In this document: one piece after another, positions 49,317-59,058 of the stretch
Layout: every line of letters begins with the position of its first letter
Position numbering within the stretch: position 1 is the first letter of the stretch
NCBI GenBank assembly: GCA_963753225.1
Contig: CAVWBQ010000014.1
Location: forward strand, 1 to 64,000
DNA length: 64,000 nucleotides
Source: Palsa-504 sp963753225
GTDB taxonomy: Bacteria > Actinomycetota > Actinomycetes > Streptosporangiales > Streptosporangiaceae
Direction: 5' to 3'
Translations under genes and position numbers: made by a program
The notes under the pieces: generated by a model
What the model saw: only the letters and a program-made list of their open reading frames with translations
What the model was told of the DNA's origin: nothing
Databases searched by the model: none

Positions 49317-52300
49317 GTGACGACCGCTCAAGAGGAGATTCCGCAGGCAGGGGCCCTGGTGGAGGTCCGTGGTCAGCGGTGGGTGGTCGGTGAAGAACCC
49401 GTTCCCGGCCGCCAGGGAAGCACCCTGCTGACCCTGCAAAGCGTCGAAGATGGCCGGTACGGCGAGTCCCTCCCGGTGATCTGGGAGGTCGAACCGGGGC
49501 GACGCATCCTGCCGCGGCGGTCGCTGCCCGAGGTCACCAGGGACGGCTTCGATCCCCCCGAGCGGCTGGCCGCCTTCCTCGACGCGGTCCGCTGGTCAGC
49601 GGTGACCTCAGCCGAAGTCAACGCGCTGCAAGCGCCCCTGCGTTCCGGGGTAGTGGTGGAGCCGTACCAGCTCGAGCCGGTCGCGCGAGCCATCGAGGCA
49701 CCTCGGGTGAACCTGCTGCTGGCGGACGACGTGGGCCTCGGCAAGACCATCGAGGCCGGGCTGGTGGCGCTGGAACTGCTCCTCCGGCATCGGGCCAAGC
49801 GGATCATGGTGGTCTGCCCGCCGGGGCTGATGCTCAAGTGGCAGGACGAGATGGCGGAGAAGTTCGGGCTGACCTTCACGATCGTCGACTCCGCCCAGCT
49901 CAACCAGCTCCGGCGCAGCCATGGCAGCGCGGCGAACCCGTTCCGGGTCTACCCCCTCACGATCGTCAGCCTGAGCTGGCTGCGCGGCGCCAAGGCCGAG
50001 CGCCTGCTGCACGAGGTGACCGAGGCGGGCGGCGACAAGCGCCCGTTCGACCTGCTGATCCTGGACGAGGCCCACCATGTCGCCCCGGCCGCGCCGAAAC
50101 AGCGGTATGCGGTGGACTCCCAGCAGACCAAGCTGATTCGCTGGCTCGCTCCTTACTTCGAGCACCGGCTGTTCCTGTCCGCGACACCGCATAACGGCTA
50201 CCCGGAGTCGTTCACCGCGCTGCTGGAGATCATCGACGACCAGCGGTTCGCCCGCGGTGTCGACCCCGACCCGATAGCGCAGAAGGACACGGTGATCCGG
50301 CGGATGAAAGGCCAGATCACCGAGGCCGACGGGGTGACGCCGAGGTTCGCTAAACGGCACGCGCAGGCCATCACCGTCGCCTACCCGGACATCGAGCGCG
50401 AGGCGCACGCGCTGCTCAACGAGTTCGCCGCGCTGCGCCGCCGCAGGCTCACGACCAGGCGGGGCCGGGCGTCGGTCGACCTGGTCACGCTGCTGCTGAA
50501 GAAGCGGCTGTTCTCTTCCCCTCGCGCCTTCGCCCACACGGTGGGCGTCTACCTGGAAACCGTCCAGGCCAGGACGGGAAGGAAGCCGACCGCAGCATCG
50601 GATGAGGTGCCCGAGTGGATGGAGGGTTTCCTGGACGACGTCGCGGCCTACGACGACGAGGAGCTCGCCGAGGCCGAGGACGACGCGGCATCCAGGTCGG
50701 GCCGCATCCAGGCCGAGCTGACCGATACCACCGGCCAGGAAATCGAGCTGCTCAAGAAGATGGAGCGGTGGGCGGCGCGGTACGAGACCAGGCCCGACGC
50801 CAAGGCTAGGGAGCTCATCACCTACCTCGAAGGAGTCTGCCGCCCCGACGGCGAGCACTGGACGAACGAGCGGGTCGTGGTGTTCACCGAGTACCGCGAC
50901 ACCCAGATCTGGCTCAAGGAACTGCTCGCCCAGGAAGGGCTGTCCGGCGAGCGGGTCAAGCTGCTCTACGGCGGGATGGACCCCCGGCAGCGCGAGCAGC
51001 TCCGGCTGGCGTTCTCCCAGCCCCCCGACGAGAACCAGGTCCGCATCCTGCTCGCCACCGACGCGGCCAGCGAGGGCATCGACCTGCACGAGCACTGCCA
51101 CCGGCTGGTCAACTACGACATCCCGTTCAACCCGAACAAGCTGGAGCAGCGGATCGGCCGCATCGACCGGTACGGCCAGCCGGAGACCCCCGAGGTCCGG
51201 CACTTCATCGGCCAGGGCTGGGAGACGAGCCGCGATTCCTACGAGGCCGACCTGGAGTTCCTCGCCCGGGTCGCGACCAAAGTGGCCCGGATGGAAGAGG
51301 ACCTGGGCACGGTCAACGCCGTCCTCGCCGACGCCGTGCAGAAGCGGATGCTCGGCGAGATCGACGACTACGACGTGGAGCACGCGGCGGCGCCCGCAGA
51401 AAGGCAACGCCGCCGGGGCACGGGCCGGGTCGCCGCCGACGCCAACGTGTCGGCCCAGGTGGCCAGGCTGCGCCGCGACCTGGACGCCACCGTGGAGGAG
51501 CTCAAGATCACCCCCGCGCACGTCAAGCGGCTCGTGGAGGTGGCCCTGGAGCTCGACCACGAGCAGCCGCTCAAGCCGGTCATCGACGAGCGCGAGCTGG
51601 CCGAGGGCCTGTACGAGGTCCCGGCCCTGACCAAGTCCTGGGCCCGGGCCACCGAGGGCCTGCTGGAAAAGCTCGAGCGCGAAGGCCAGGAGCCCCGGCG
51701 GCGGCCGATCACCTTCGACCAGGCCACGGCGAAGGGACGGCACGACATCGTGCTCGCTCACCTCGGCCACCCCCTGGTCGACATGTCAGCCCGGCTGCTG
51801 CGCGCGGCGGTGTGGAGCGGCCAGACCGGTCTGCACCGGGTGACGGCGGTCGTCAGCGACGACCCGGCTGTCGAGCACACCCTGGCCGGCGCCTACTCCC
51901 GGTTCGTCGCCGTCGGCGCCGATGGCATCCGCCTGCACGAGGAGGTGCTCTACGCCGGCGGCTGGTTGCGCGACGACGGCACGTTCCGCCGGGTCGAGGG
52001 CCTGGGCGAACTCTCCCGCATCCTGGACCGCGCGCTCAGCCAGGGCGCGCCCGCGGCGCCCGTCATCCAGGAGCAGCTGGTCGCGCAGTGGCCGAAGGCC
52101 CGGGACTCCCTGCTCCTGGCGATCGAGCGCCGCACCGACGAGCGCTTCAGGTCCCTGCAAGCCAAACTCGCCACCCGGCAAGCGGACGAGCGCCTCCAGA
52201 TCACCACCAGCTTCGAGCGGTTCGCCGCCACCTTGCGCCAGGCCCTGGCCGCAGGCGAGGCCGAGGAAGGCGCCCTGTTCAGCGTGGCCGAAGGACGCGG

Positions 52301-52484
52301 CGACGACCGGGAGATGAACCAGTTCCGCCGGGACAGGGAAAAATGGCAGGAAAAACTCCTCAACCTGGATGCTGCCCGTGACTACGAGCTCAAGCGCGTC
52401 GCCGCCCGCTACCGCGACATCAGGCGGCACAGCTTCCCCGTCGCGGTGATCTTCGTGGTGCCCCGCCGGGAGGCAGTCCGATGA
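49317..52484 (+). CDS. drmD: DISARM SNF2-type helicase DrmD
   Basis: 1055 aa from GTG 49317, with GGGAG 5 nt upstream; TTG 49287 would add ten residues. SF2 motifs: DDVGLGKTIEAGL (Walker A, about 136), LILDEAHHVAP (DEAH box, about 249), LFLSATPHNGYPESF (motif III), VVVFTEYRDTQIWL (about 520) and ILLATDAASEGIDLHEHCHR plus RIGRIDRYGQ (about 612, motif VI). The long C-terminal region is charged and helical. DrmD is the class 1 DISARM helicase. The stop overlaps the methylase start by 4 nt (ATGA). The upstream 150-bp AT-richer gap has only a weak promoter candidate. Confidence 0.88.
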   Translation: MTTAQEEIPQAGALVEVRGQRWVVGEEPVPGRQGSTLLTLQSVEDGRYGESLPVIWEVEPGRRILPRRSLPEVTRDGFDPPERLAAFLDAVRWSAVTSAEVNALQAPLRSGVVVEPYQLEPVARAIEAPRVNLLLADDVGLGKTIEAGLVALELLLRHRAKRIMVVCPPGLMLKWQDEMAEKFGLTFTIVDSAQLNQLRRSHGSAANPFRVYPLTIVSLSWLRGAKAERLLHEVTEAGGDKRPFDLLILDEAHHVAPAAPKQRYAVDSQQTKLIRWLAPYFEHRLFLSATPHNGYPESFTALLEIIDDQRFARGVDPDPIAQKDTVIRRMKGQITEADGVTPRFAKRHAQAITVAYPDIEREAHALLNEFAALRRRRLTTRRGRASVDLVTLLLKKRLFSSPRAFAHTVGVYLETVQARTGRKPTAASDEVPEWMEGFLDDVAAYDDEELAEAEDDAASRSGRIQAELTDTTGQEIELLKKMERWAARYETRPDAKARELITYLEGVCRPDGEHWTNERVVVFTEYRDTQIWLKELLAQEGLSGERVKLLYGGMDPRQREQLRLAFSQPPDENQVRILLATDAASEGIDLHEHCHRLVNYDIPFNPNKLEQRIGRIDRYGQPETPEVRHFIGQGWETSRDSYEADLEFLARVATKVARMEEDLGTVNAVLADAVQKRMLGEIDDYDVEHAAAPAERQRRRGTGRVAADANVSAQVARLRRDLDATVEELKITPAHVKRLVEVALELDHEQPLKPVIDERELAEGLYEVPALTKSWARATEGLLEKLEREGQEPRRRPITFDQATAKGRHDIVLAHLGHPLVDMSARLLRAAVWSGQTGLHRVTAVVSDDPAVEHTLAGAYSRFVAVGADGIRLHEEVLYAGGWLRDDGTFRRVEGLGELSRILDRALSQGAPAAPVIQEQLVAQWPKARDSLLLAIERRTDERFRSLQAKLATRQADERLQITTSFERFAATLRQALAAGEAEEGALFSVAEGRGDDREMNQFRRDREKWQEKLLNLDAARDYELKRVAARYRDIRRHSFPVAVIFVVPRREAVR

Positions 52485-55400
52485 GCCCGGCCCGCAGGCA
52501 CCGGAGTGTCACCGGCCAGGACCGCCGCCAGGCGCACATCGACTGGCTCAAGCTAATCGAGGTCAGCGGCCCGTTCCTGTCCGTCCCCGTGCTCACCGCC
52601 GAGTGGCCCGACTTGGAGCCGCTGGACAACAAGGACAAGGACCGGCTCCGCCAGGAACACCGCCAGTGGCAGGAGAACCCGTCCGCGAACCGGGACGGCT
52701 GGATCGAGTACGTCACCGATGACCTGCTCGGCTGGCAAGGTGCCGTGCAGCGCGAGGACCTGGCCCGGCTCAGCCTGGACGTGCCCGAGCACGAGAGCGT
52801 GATCGCCGCCTCGTTCGGCCTGATCGAACCCGGTACCGGTGAGGTGCGGCTGCTCGGCCTGGTCAGCGACGATTCCCCGGTCGCCCGGATCAAGGCCTCG
52901 GACTGGCCGGCCACCCCCGCGGACCGGCTGGCCCAGCTCTGCCGGCACCACGGCACCGAGCTCGGCCTGGCGACCGACGGCCGGTGGTGGACCCTGGTGT
53001 GGGCGCCGCCCGGCGGCGTCACCACGGTGGCCGTCTTCGACGCCATCTCCTGGCCAGAGTCCGCCGAACGATCTGTGGTGCGTGCCTTCCTTTCCCTGCT
53101 CCAGCGTCGCCGCTTCTTCGCCGTCCCGCCGGAACGCCGCCTCCCGGCGCTGCTGCGGGAGAGCCTGAACAACCAGGAAGAGATCACCGACCGGTTGGGA
53201 ATTCAGGTCCGGCAGGCGGTCGAGCTGCTGGTCGCCTCGTTCGGCCGGGCCGGGATCGGCGCCGATGTCACCGCGCACGAGGTCTACCGGGGCGCGGTCG
53301 CGGTGATGATGCGGATCGTCTTCCTGCTGTTCGCCGAGGAAAGCGGCCTGCTCCCCGCCGACAACGAGCTGTACGCCCGCGCCTACTCGGTGGGCGGTCT
53401 GCACACCGAGCTCGAGCAGCGGGTCGCCGAAGCCCGCGGCAACGAGGGTGAGCTCGACCACACCGTGCTGGCCTGGCACCGGCTGCTGGCCTTGTTCACC
53501 ATCGTCTACCGGGGCGTATCCCATCCCGAGCTGGACCTGATCGCCCACGACGGGTCGCTGTTCGACCCGGACGCCTACCCGTGGATGCCACTCACCGTGG
53601 ACGACCGGACTGTCCTGCACATGCTCCGCGCAGTCCAGACCGTTCTTGTCCACGGGGAGCTGCGCACGGTCTCATTCCGCACGCTGACCGTGGAGCAGAT
53701 CGGCTACGTCTACGAAGGTCTGCTCGCCTTCGAGGGCTTCCGCGCCGCCGAGACAGTGGTCGGCTTGATCGGTAAGGACGGCCGGGAGGAGGAGGTACCG
53801 CTCGCCGCGCTGGAGGCCGTCGCGGCGGCGCACGTTTCCGCGGAAACGCTGGCCGCCCGGCTCGCCGAGCTCTACAAGGACTCCGGCATCGGCTCGGTGC
53901 GGGCGCTGACCCTGAAGCTGGCCCCGCTCACCGGCGACGACCGCGCCCAGGCCGTATCCCGCCTTCACGCCGTCGCCCACGACGATGCCCTGGTCCAGCG
54001 ACTGCTGCCGTTCTTCCGGATCATCCGCCAGGACCTGCGCGGCGACCCGGTGGTCATCCTTCCCGGCGCGCTCTACGTGACCGAGTCAGCGTTGCGGGCC
54101 AGCACCGGCACCCACTACACGCCGCGGTTCCTCGCCGAACAGGTCGCTGAGGGCGCCCTGGAACCCCTGGTCTACTCGCCGGGGCCGCTGCAGACGGCGG
54201 ATCGTTCGGCATGGAAGCTGCGCACGGCCGAGGAGATCCTGGCGCTGCGGGTGGCCGACATCGCCATGGGCTCGGGAGCGTTCCTGGTCGCCGCCTGCCG
54301 TTACCTGGCCGGCAAGCTCATCGAAGCCTGGTCCGCCGCCGGCAATGTAGACGCTCAGCTTCACCTGGCCGAGGCCCCGGTCGAGTCCGGCCTGGCCCTG
54401 GACGTGGCGGCGGACCCCCTGGTCATCAAGGCCCGCCGCGAGATCATCGAGCACTGCCTCTACGGCGTCGACATCAACGAGATGGCCGTCGAGATGGCCA
54501 AGCTGTCGCTGTGGCTGGTCTCCATGGACTCCCACCGGCCGTTCACGTTCCTGGACGACAGGCTGGCCACTGGCGATTCGCTGCTCGGCATCACCAGCAT
54601 CGACCAGCTCGAGTGGATGCACCTGGACGTGAAGGCGGGCCGCAAGCTGCACGAGGGAACGTTGCTCGACTTCATGTCCGGCGTGCGTTCGCTGCTGGCC
54701 GAGGTCACCGAGCAGCGTGTCAGCCTCGCCAACCTCCCCGACGACACCTTCGCCGACCTCACCAAGAAACGCCAGGTCCTAGCCGACGTCCACGCCAAGA
54801 CAGAGCAACTGGCCCTCTACGCCGACCTCATCGCCGGTGCTTCTCTGGCGAGTTCAGGCAAGGGTGGCCTCTGGCTAACCGCCGCCAAGATCGCCAACGA
54901 AGCCGCCATCCAGGGCGCGGTCGCGGCAGCCGAGGAGAAAGCGAAAGACTGGCTGGCTACTAACCAGCCCGACGGGGCCTTCGGCCGAGAACCCCTACAC
55001 TGGGCCCTAGTCTTCCCCGAAGTCTTCGCCCCCGGCTGCCTGAACGGTGCCGGTTTCGACGCCATAATCGGCAATCCCCCATTCCTCGGTGGACAGAAGC
55101 TGACTGGCTCACTCGGCACCGCCTACCGCGAATACCTGGTAGAAGCTATCGGCCACGGAGTACGCGGTAGCGCTGATCTAATCGCCTACTTCCTGCTTCG
55201 CGTGCACGCTATGCTGAACTCAGGCGGCCAGACAGGTCTGATCGCAACAAATACCCTTACCCAGGGCGACACTCGCGAGGTTGGCCTGGACCAGATTGTG
55301 GCCTCCGGGACCGAGATTCGACAGGCCGTAAAGAGTAAGCCCTGGCCAGCGAGGGGCGCAGTTCTGGAGTATGCCGCCGTTTGGACCAGTCGTCATCCCG

Positions 55401-56491
55401 TGGACTCAGCAGCGGAACGCCTTGCCGACGGCATGGCAGTTGCTTGCATTACTCCGGCGCTGGACCCGGCGTCTCGTGTGTCAGGAAACCCCGATCGGCT
55501 AGCCGCTAATACCGACATCGCATTCCAAGGCTCGATTGTTCTTGGTATGGGTTTTACTATGGAGTACAACCGGGCGCAGGAACTAATAGCAAATGATTCA
55601 CGAAACGCCAATGTCCTGTTTCCGTACCTCAACGGACAGGATCTCAACTCAAGCCCTGACTGTTCCGCCAGCCGTTGGGTAATTAACTTCCATGACTGGA
55701 CAGAAGAGACGGCGAGCACATATCCTGACTGTTACGACCAGGTTCGCCGTCTTGTACTGCCAGAGCGCCTGAAAGTAACTTTTAGCAAGAGCGCTCGCGA
55801 GCGTTGGTGGCTATACGAACGCCGACGTCCCGAACTCTATAAGGCAATTGCGCAGCTTGACCGGGTAATCGTGATGACGCGTGTGAGTAAGGTCGTGATG
55901 CCGATGCTAGTACCGGTCGGCCCAGTTTTCACGCTTGACCTCGGGGTTTTCGCATCCAGCGACCCGGCTTTGCTAGCTCTACTGAGCAGCGCCTCTCACT
56001 ATTGGTGGGCTATCTCCCGATCCTCGTCAATGAGAACCGATCTGAGGTACGCGCTATCTGATGTATTCGAGACATTGCCTCTTCCTCATCTACGCCCCGA
56101 GGTACGGGATGTGGGTAATCAACTAGATACATATCGCAGGAATCTGATGAAAACAAGGAACGCGGGCTTGACGAAGATGTACAACCTTGTACACGATCGA
56201 TCTTGCACTGACGCGGACATTGCCGAACTGCGGGAGATTCATAGGGCTATTGATGAGGCCGTGGTGCGGGCGTACGGGTGGGATGACCTGCTGGCGGGCG
56301 GGCTGGAGCATGGGTTTCATGAGACGCGGCAGGGGTTTCGGTACACGATCGGGGCGGCGGTGCGGCAGGAGATTCTGGACCGGCTGCTTGAGCTGAACCA
56401 TGAGCGGTATGCCGCCGAGGTCAAGGCGGGGTTGCATGACAAGCGCGGCCGGAAGCGCGCCGCTCCGGCTAGCGATACCACATTGTTCTGA
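52481..56491 (+). CDS. drmMI: DISARM N6-adenine DNA methylase DrmMI
   Basis: A 1336-aa protein. SAM motif I is VADIAMGSGAFLVAACRYL (about 590-608) and the catalytic motif IV is AIIGNPPFLGG (about 861-871), the NPPF of N6-adenine methylases of the Eco57I/type-IIG layout. Before them lies a large N-terminal region with LLFAEESGLLPADNELYARA, common to these fused enzymes. GC falls visibly from about 54.8 kb to 56.25 kb, the part that should hold the target-recognition domain, and rises again at the end. It marks host DNA so that DISARM spares it. It is coupled to drmD. Confidence 0.87.
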   Translation: MSPARRHRSVTGQDRRQAHIDWLKLIEVSGPFLSVPVLTAEWPDLEPLDNKDKDRLRQEHRQWQENPSANRDGWIEYVTDDLLGWQGAVQREDLARLSLDVPEHESVIAASFGLIEPGTGEVRLLGLVSDDSPVARIKASDWPATPADRLAQLCRHHGTELGLATDGRWWTLVWAPPGGVTTVAVFDAISWPESAERSVVRAFLSLLQRRRFFAVPPERRLPALLRESLNNQEEITDRLGIQVRQAVELLVASFGRAGIGADVTAHEVYRGAVAVMMRIVFLLFAEESGLLPADNELYARAYSVGGLHTELEQRVAEARGNEGELDHTVLAWHRLLALFTIVYRGVSHPELDLIAHDGSLFDPDAYPWMPLTVDDRTVLHMLRAVQTVLVHGELRTVSFRTLTVEQIGYVYEGLLAFEGFRAAETVVGLIGKDGREEEVPLAALEAVAAAHVSAETLAARLAELYKDSGIGSVRALTLKLAPLTGDDRAQAVSRLHAVAHDDALVQRLLPFFRIIRQDLRGDPVVILPGALYVTESALRASTGTHYTPRFLAEQVAEGALEPLVYSPGPLQTADRSAWKLRTAEEILALRVADIAMGSGAFLVAACRYLAGKLIEAWSAAGNVDAQLHLAEAPVESGLALDVAADPLVIKARREIIEHCLYGVDINEMAVEMAKLSLWLVSMDSHRPFTFLDDRLATGDSLLGITSIDQLEWMHLDVKAGRKLHEGTLLDFMSGVRSLLAEVTEQRVSLANLPDDTFADLTKKRQVLADVHAKTEQLALYADLIAGASLASSGKGGLWLTAAKIANEAAIQGAVAAAEEKAKDWLATNQPDGAFGREPLHWALVFPEVFAPGCLNGAGFDAIIGNPPFLGGQKLTGSLGTAYREYLVEAIGHGVRGSADLIAYFLLRVHAMLNSGGQTGLIATNTLTQGDTREVGLDQIVASGTEIRQAVKSKPWPARGAVLEYAAVWTSRHPVDSAAERLADGMAVACITPALDPASRVSGNPDRLAANTDIAFQGSIVLGMGFTMEYNRAQELIANDSRNANVLFPYLNGQDLNSSPDCSASRWVINFHDWTEETASTYPDCYDQVRRLVLPERLKVTFSKSARERWWLYERRRPELYKAIAQLDRVIVMTRVSKVVMPMLVPVGPVFTLDLGVFASSDPALLALLSSASHYWWAISRSSSMRTDLRYALSDVFETLPLPHLRPEVRDVGNQLDTYRRNLMKTRNAGLTKMYNLVHDRSCTDADIAELREIHRAIDEAVVRAYGWDDLLAGGLEHGFHETRQGFRYTIGAAVRQEILDRLLELNHERYAAEVKAGLHDKRGRKRAAPASDTTLF

Positions 56492-56796
56492 ACGCCAAAG
56501 AGGCGTCCTCGGACACGAGAACGCCCCTCTGTAACCGTGGCGGGACTGACGGGTCAGGCTGTAGGTTCCCTGCGAACCTTTCCAGTTGATCTTGATTGAC
56601 CTGCGGTTACCCAGCAGTTTCCACCGGGCACGTGGGCTGCTTACCCGCGAACGCTTCCACTCTCGACCGCCACTGGCTGCACAGAAGCCCTGTCGGGCCC
56701 GTTGACCTCTTGGTCTCCGCGCAAGTCTTCCAGTTGGAAACTCGGTGGAAAACTCGTCCGGGAATTGGAAGAGCTCACCGGGAACCTACATCAGGC
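56492..56796. other. Gap downstream of drmMI with hairpin-forming sequence
   Basis: Just after the drmMI stop, AGAGGCGT and, about 15 nt later, ACGCCCCTCT can form an imperfect stem, a possible terminator (about 56498-56532). The rest of the 305-bp gap up to the convergent DUF397 gene holds no recognisable feature. Confidence 0.3.
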
Positions 56797-56985
56797 TCAG
56801 GTGCTTGCCTTCACCTGCTCGGCAAACGCCTTCCACGTGGCGGCGGCGAAGGCCAGCCGTATCCCGTCCGGGTCCTTGCTGTCACGGACAGCGACAGCCA
56901 GGTCAGCGGCGCCGACCTCGACACAGTTCCCGCCGTTGTCGCCGCTGTGGCTGCTCTTGCGCCACGCGGCGCCAGTCACGTCCAT
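56797..56985 (-). CDS. DUF397 protein inside the DISARM locus
   Basis: 62 aa from ATG 56985, with GAGGAGC just upstream. It has the DUF397 marks AAWRKSSHSGDNGGNCVEVG and VAVRDSKDPDGIRLAF. The start overlaps the end of the upstream XRE gene by 10 nt, so the two are coupled. The role of the family is not settled; it is the usual partner of XRE-DUF5753. Confidence 0.87.
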   Translation of the reverse strand: MDVTGAAWRKSSHSGDNGGNCVEVGAADLAVAVRDSKDPDGIRLAFAAATWKAFAEQVKAST

Positions 56986-57797
56986 TGCTCCTCGGCCACT
57001 CTCCTGATCAAGTCGCGGGAGGCCGCCCACGGCAGGGCCTCTGCCCTGAGTGTATCGAAACGAAGAGCGACATCGGCCGCTGCAGAGGGGCTATCCGTGA
57101 TCTGCCCTTCAGCTGCCGTCTCCAGGTAGACCGTGGGCGGCTTGCCGTCGAGATCCGCGATCACGAACCCACCGAGCAGCCCCGCGTGCGCGTCAGCCCC
57201 GGGAATGACCTGGATAGTTACCTTCGGATGCTCCGCCAGGTCCGCAAGCCGGTAAAGCTGAGTCCGCATGACCTTGCCGCCGCCGATATTCCGGTGCAGC
57301 ACGCCCTCATCCAGGACAGACCACAACTTCGCTCGCTCCAGCACCGCCTGCCTCGCTATTCGCGCGGCTACTTGCGCGTCCAGATCGTCCTTGTCGCCGC
57401 CAGGCTTCATGGAGAGGATCACCTGCGCGTAGTCCTCGGTCTGCAACAGTCCAGGCACGATGAGCGGCTCATATGACCTCAGTACCGCCGCCTCGGCCTC
57501 GATGTCCACCCATCGCTGGAACCAGCCGTATGCGCGGTGCTTCTGGCCCATTCTCAGGTGACCCCATAGGCGGGTCAGTTCTCCCCGCGTGTCCAATTCG
57601 GGTATCGCGTCCAGCCGTGGCGGGAAATCCTCGGCGGGCGGGCGGTCGCCCGTCTCGATCTTGCTGATCACGTCGTGCGAGACATGCACCAGGGCAGCAA
57701 GATCTTTTTGCGACAGGCCTGCCTGGGTCCGGTAATAGCGCAGTTCCGCGCCGAACACGCCCGCAGGCGACCCGGCCCGGTCGGCATCGTTCGGCAT
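56976..57797 (-). CDS. XRE-family HTH regulator with DUF5753, inside the DISARM locus
   Basis: 273 aa from ATG 57797 (MPNDADRAG), with AAGGGAT upstream. The HTH is ELRYYRTQAGLSQKDLAALV, SHDVISKIETGDRPP (about 18-52). DUF5753 has PLIVPGLLQTEDYAQVILSM, RQAVLERAKLWSVLDEGVLH and VTIQVIPGADAHAGLLGGFV. It lies between drmMI and drmA on the opposite strand. It probably regulates its own operon and could affect the DISARM genes, though no operator can be defined from one sequence. Confidence 0.9.
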   Translation of the reverse strand: MPNDADRAGSPAGVFGAELRYYRTQAGLSQKDLAALVHVSHDVISKIETGDRPPAEDFPPRLDAIPELDTRGELTRLWGHLRMGQKHRAYGWFQRWVDIEAEAAVLRSYEPLIVPGLLQTEDYAQVILSMKPGGDKDDLDAQVAARIARQAVLERAKLWSVLDEGVLHRNIGGGKVMRTQLYRLADLAEHPKVTIQVIPGADAHAGLLGGFVIADLDGKPPTVYLETAAEGQITDSPSAAADVALRFDTLRAEALPWAASRDLIRRVAEEQWT

Positions 57798-57926
57798 GTA
57801 ATCGGCATCCCTTCGGGAAAGGCGGCCGCGGGCCGGCGATAAGTGGGCATCCGGACCGATCCTGTTTCCAACCGTAGTCCTCTGCGGACAGGCTGTGAAA
57901 CACAAACAGCCGGCCAGGGAGAGACA

Positions 57927-58060
57927 GTGACCACGACAGCCGCGGCGGCAGGCACCGGCCGCTACACCGGCACCTACCCCGCCGACCCCGCCCAGGTCAG
58001 GTAGGCGCGGGCCGCGCTCGCCGCGCTCATGCATGACTGCCCTCGAGACATCGCGCCATC
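57927..58060 (+). pseudogene. N-terminal scrap of a HATPase regulatory protein
   Basis: GTG 57927 with GGGAGAG upstream opens VTTTAAAAGTGRYTGTYPAD then PAQVR and a TAG; the same frame continues ARAALAALMHDCPRD, typical of the N-terminus of HATPase_c_2 proteins of this group. The ATP-binding part is absent. Confidence 0.5.
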
Positions 58061-58150
58061 GACAGGGAGAGATCGCCGAGAGCGGGTCAGTGACCGAGGT
58101 ATGGCATATGATGGGTTGTGATTCCCTCAGCCGCTTCGGTGACTGAGTGC

Positions 58151-58175
58151 GAGGCCCCCGGCGACCGGGGGCCTC
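58151..58175. terminator. Strong GC hairpin terminator
   Basis: GAGGCCCCCGG-CGA-CCGGGGGCCTC, an 11-bp perfect stem with a 3-base loop, lies 15 bp beyond the stop of the NYN gene (58190, minus strand). On the plus strand it is followed by TGCGTTT. It can terminate transcripts from either side and so separates the NYN gene from the XRE/DUF397 operon. Confidence 0.75.
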
Positions 58176-58189
58176 TGCGTTTCCGGCAG

Positions 58190-58819
58190 TTACCAGCTGG
58201 CCGGCTTGTTGATCTTCCGCCCAGCGGCATCCGTGACCTGAGGTGGCAGCTGGCTGGCGGCGAGCGCCGTGGGCCGGAGTTGCTTAAAGAATGTAGCCTG
58301 CAGGGCACGGCTGCGCCTGCTGGCCATATGAGGGTTGATTACCCCAGTGGTGAGGCCGAGTTCATCGCGCACAAGCCTCAACGGTTCACGCAGGTCAGAG
58401 TCGTTGGTTATGAGGACCGCGGCGCCACAATCCCCCCGGCAGGCATCGAGCATCAGGTAGGTGGCCAGGGCGACGTCGGAGCCCTTTTCTTCCGTCTTGA
58501 TGATCTCCGCGGTCCGGGGTCCCGCGGCTGGCGGGTGGGCTAGAGGAGCCCGGGTGATGCTGACGTAGAACACGCCGAGATGAACCGAGACGGTGGGCAG
58601 GGTGGCCAGAGCCCGCAAGTAGGCGTCCTGGCGGACGGGAAGCTGAAGGTCATCCGGGCGGGCACTGACTTTCGCGGTGAAGTAACGAATGCGGTGAATA
58701 GTGTCCTTGGGCAGGAGGTGGCGACACAACGCCTCAAGGTCGAGCCATTTGTACGGCGAACCCTTGAGGGCACCGTAGAACAGGTTGAATCCGTCAATAT
58801 AGACGTTGGTCCTGTTCAT
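58190..58819 (-). CDS. NYN-domain (PIN-like) nuclease
   Basis: A 209-aa protein. VYIDGFNLFYGAL (Asp9, Asn12) is the first acidic site of NYN/LabA-type nucleases. EKGSDVALATYLMLDACRGD and AAVLITNDSDLREPLRLVRD give the further Asp residues (KGSDV, NDSDL). ATG 58819 has GGAGGTG 5 nt upstream. The family usually cuts RNA. It is encoded between drmMI and drmA, divergent from drmA, and could be a companion defence toxin or an RNA-processing gene. No antitoxin gene adjoins it on the same strand. Confidence 0.85.
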   Translation of the reverse strand: MNRTNVYIDGFNLFYGALKGSPYKWLDLEALCRHLLPKDTIHRIRYFTAKVSARPDDLQLPVRQDAYLRALATLPTVSVHLGVFYVSITRAPLAHPPAAGPRTAEIIKTEEKGSDVALATYLMLDACRGDCGAAVLITNDSDLREPLRLVRDELGLTTGVINPHMASRRSRALQATFFKQLRPTALAASQLPPQVTDAAGRKINKPASW

Positions 58820-59058
58820 GCTGCACCTCCGGGCCGGTCAAGCTCTTTCAGTCATCAAGCACTGTTTCACCGACCCCTGACACACCGCAGTAGTCGAGAC
58901 TAGGGACCACGCGGCGCGGTCCCGGGGCAAGCACGGGAGGACGGCACGCACCTGGTTCGTTCGGTATCAATGGGGTGTCGAGGGGACGGGATGTCGGATG
59001 CCGTCGTTACTCTGGGTGCGGTGGGCGGAACGCGCAGGTAATGGCGGAGGGGCGGGTA

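Noticed and set aside
49608..51770. A 720-codon open frame opposite drmD
   Set aside because: It is the antisense shadow of a very GC-rich gene; composition is His/Gly/Val/Leu-rich without motifs, while the plus strand shows full helicase motifs.
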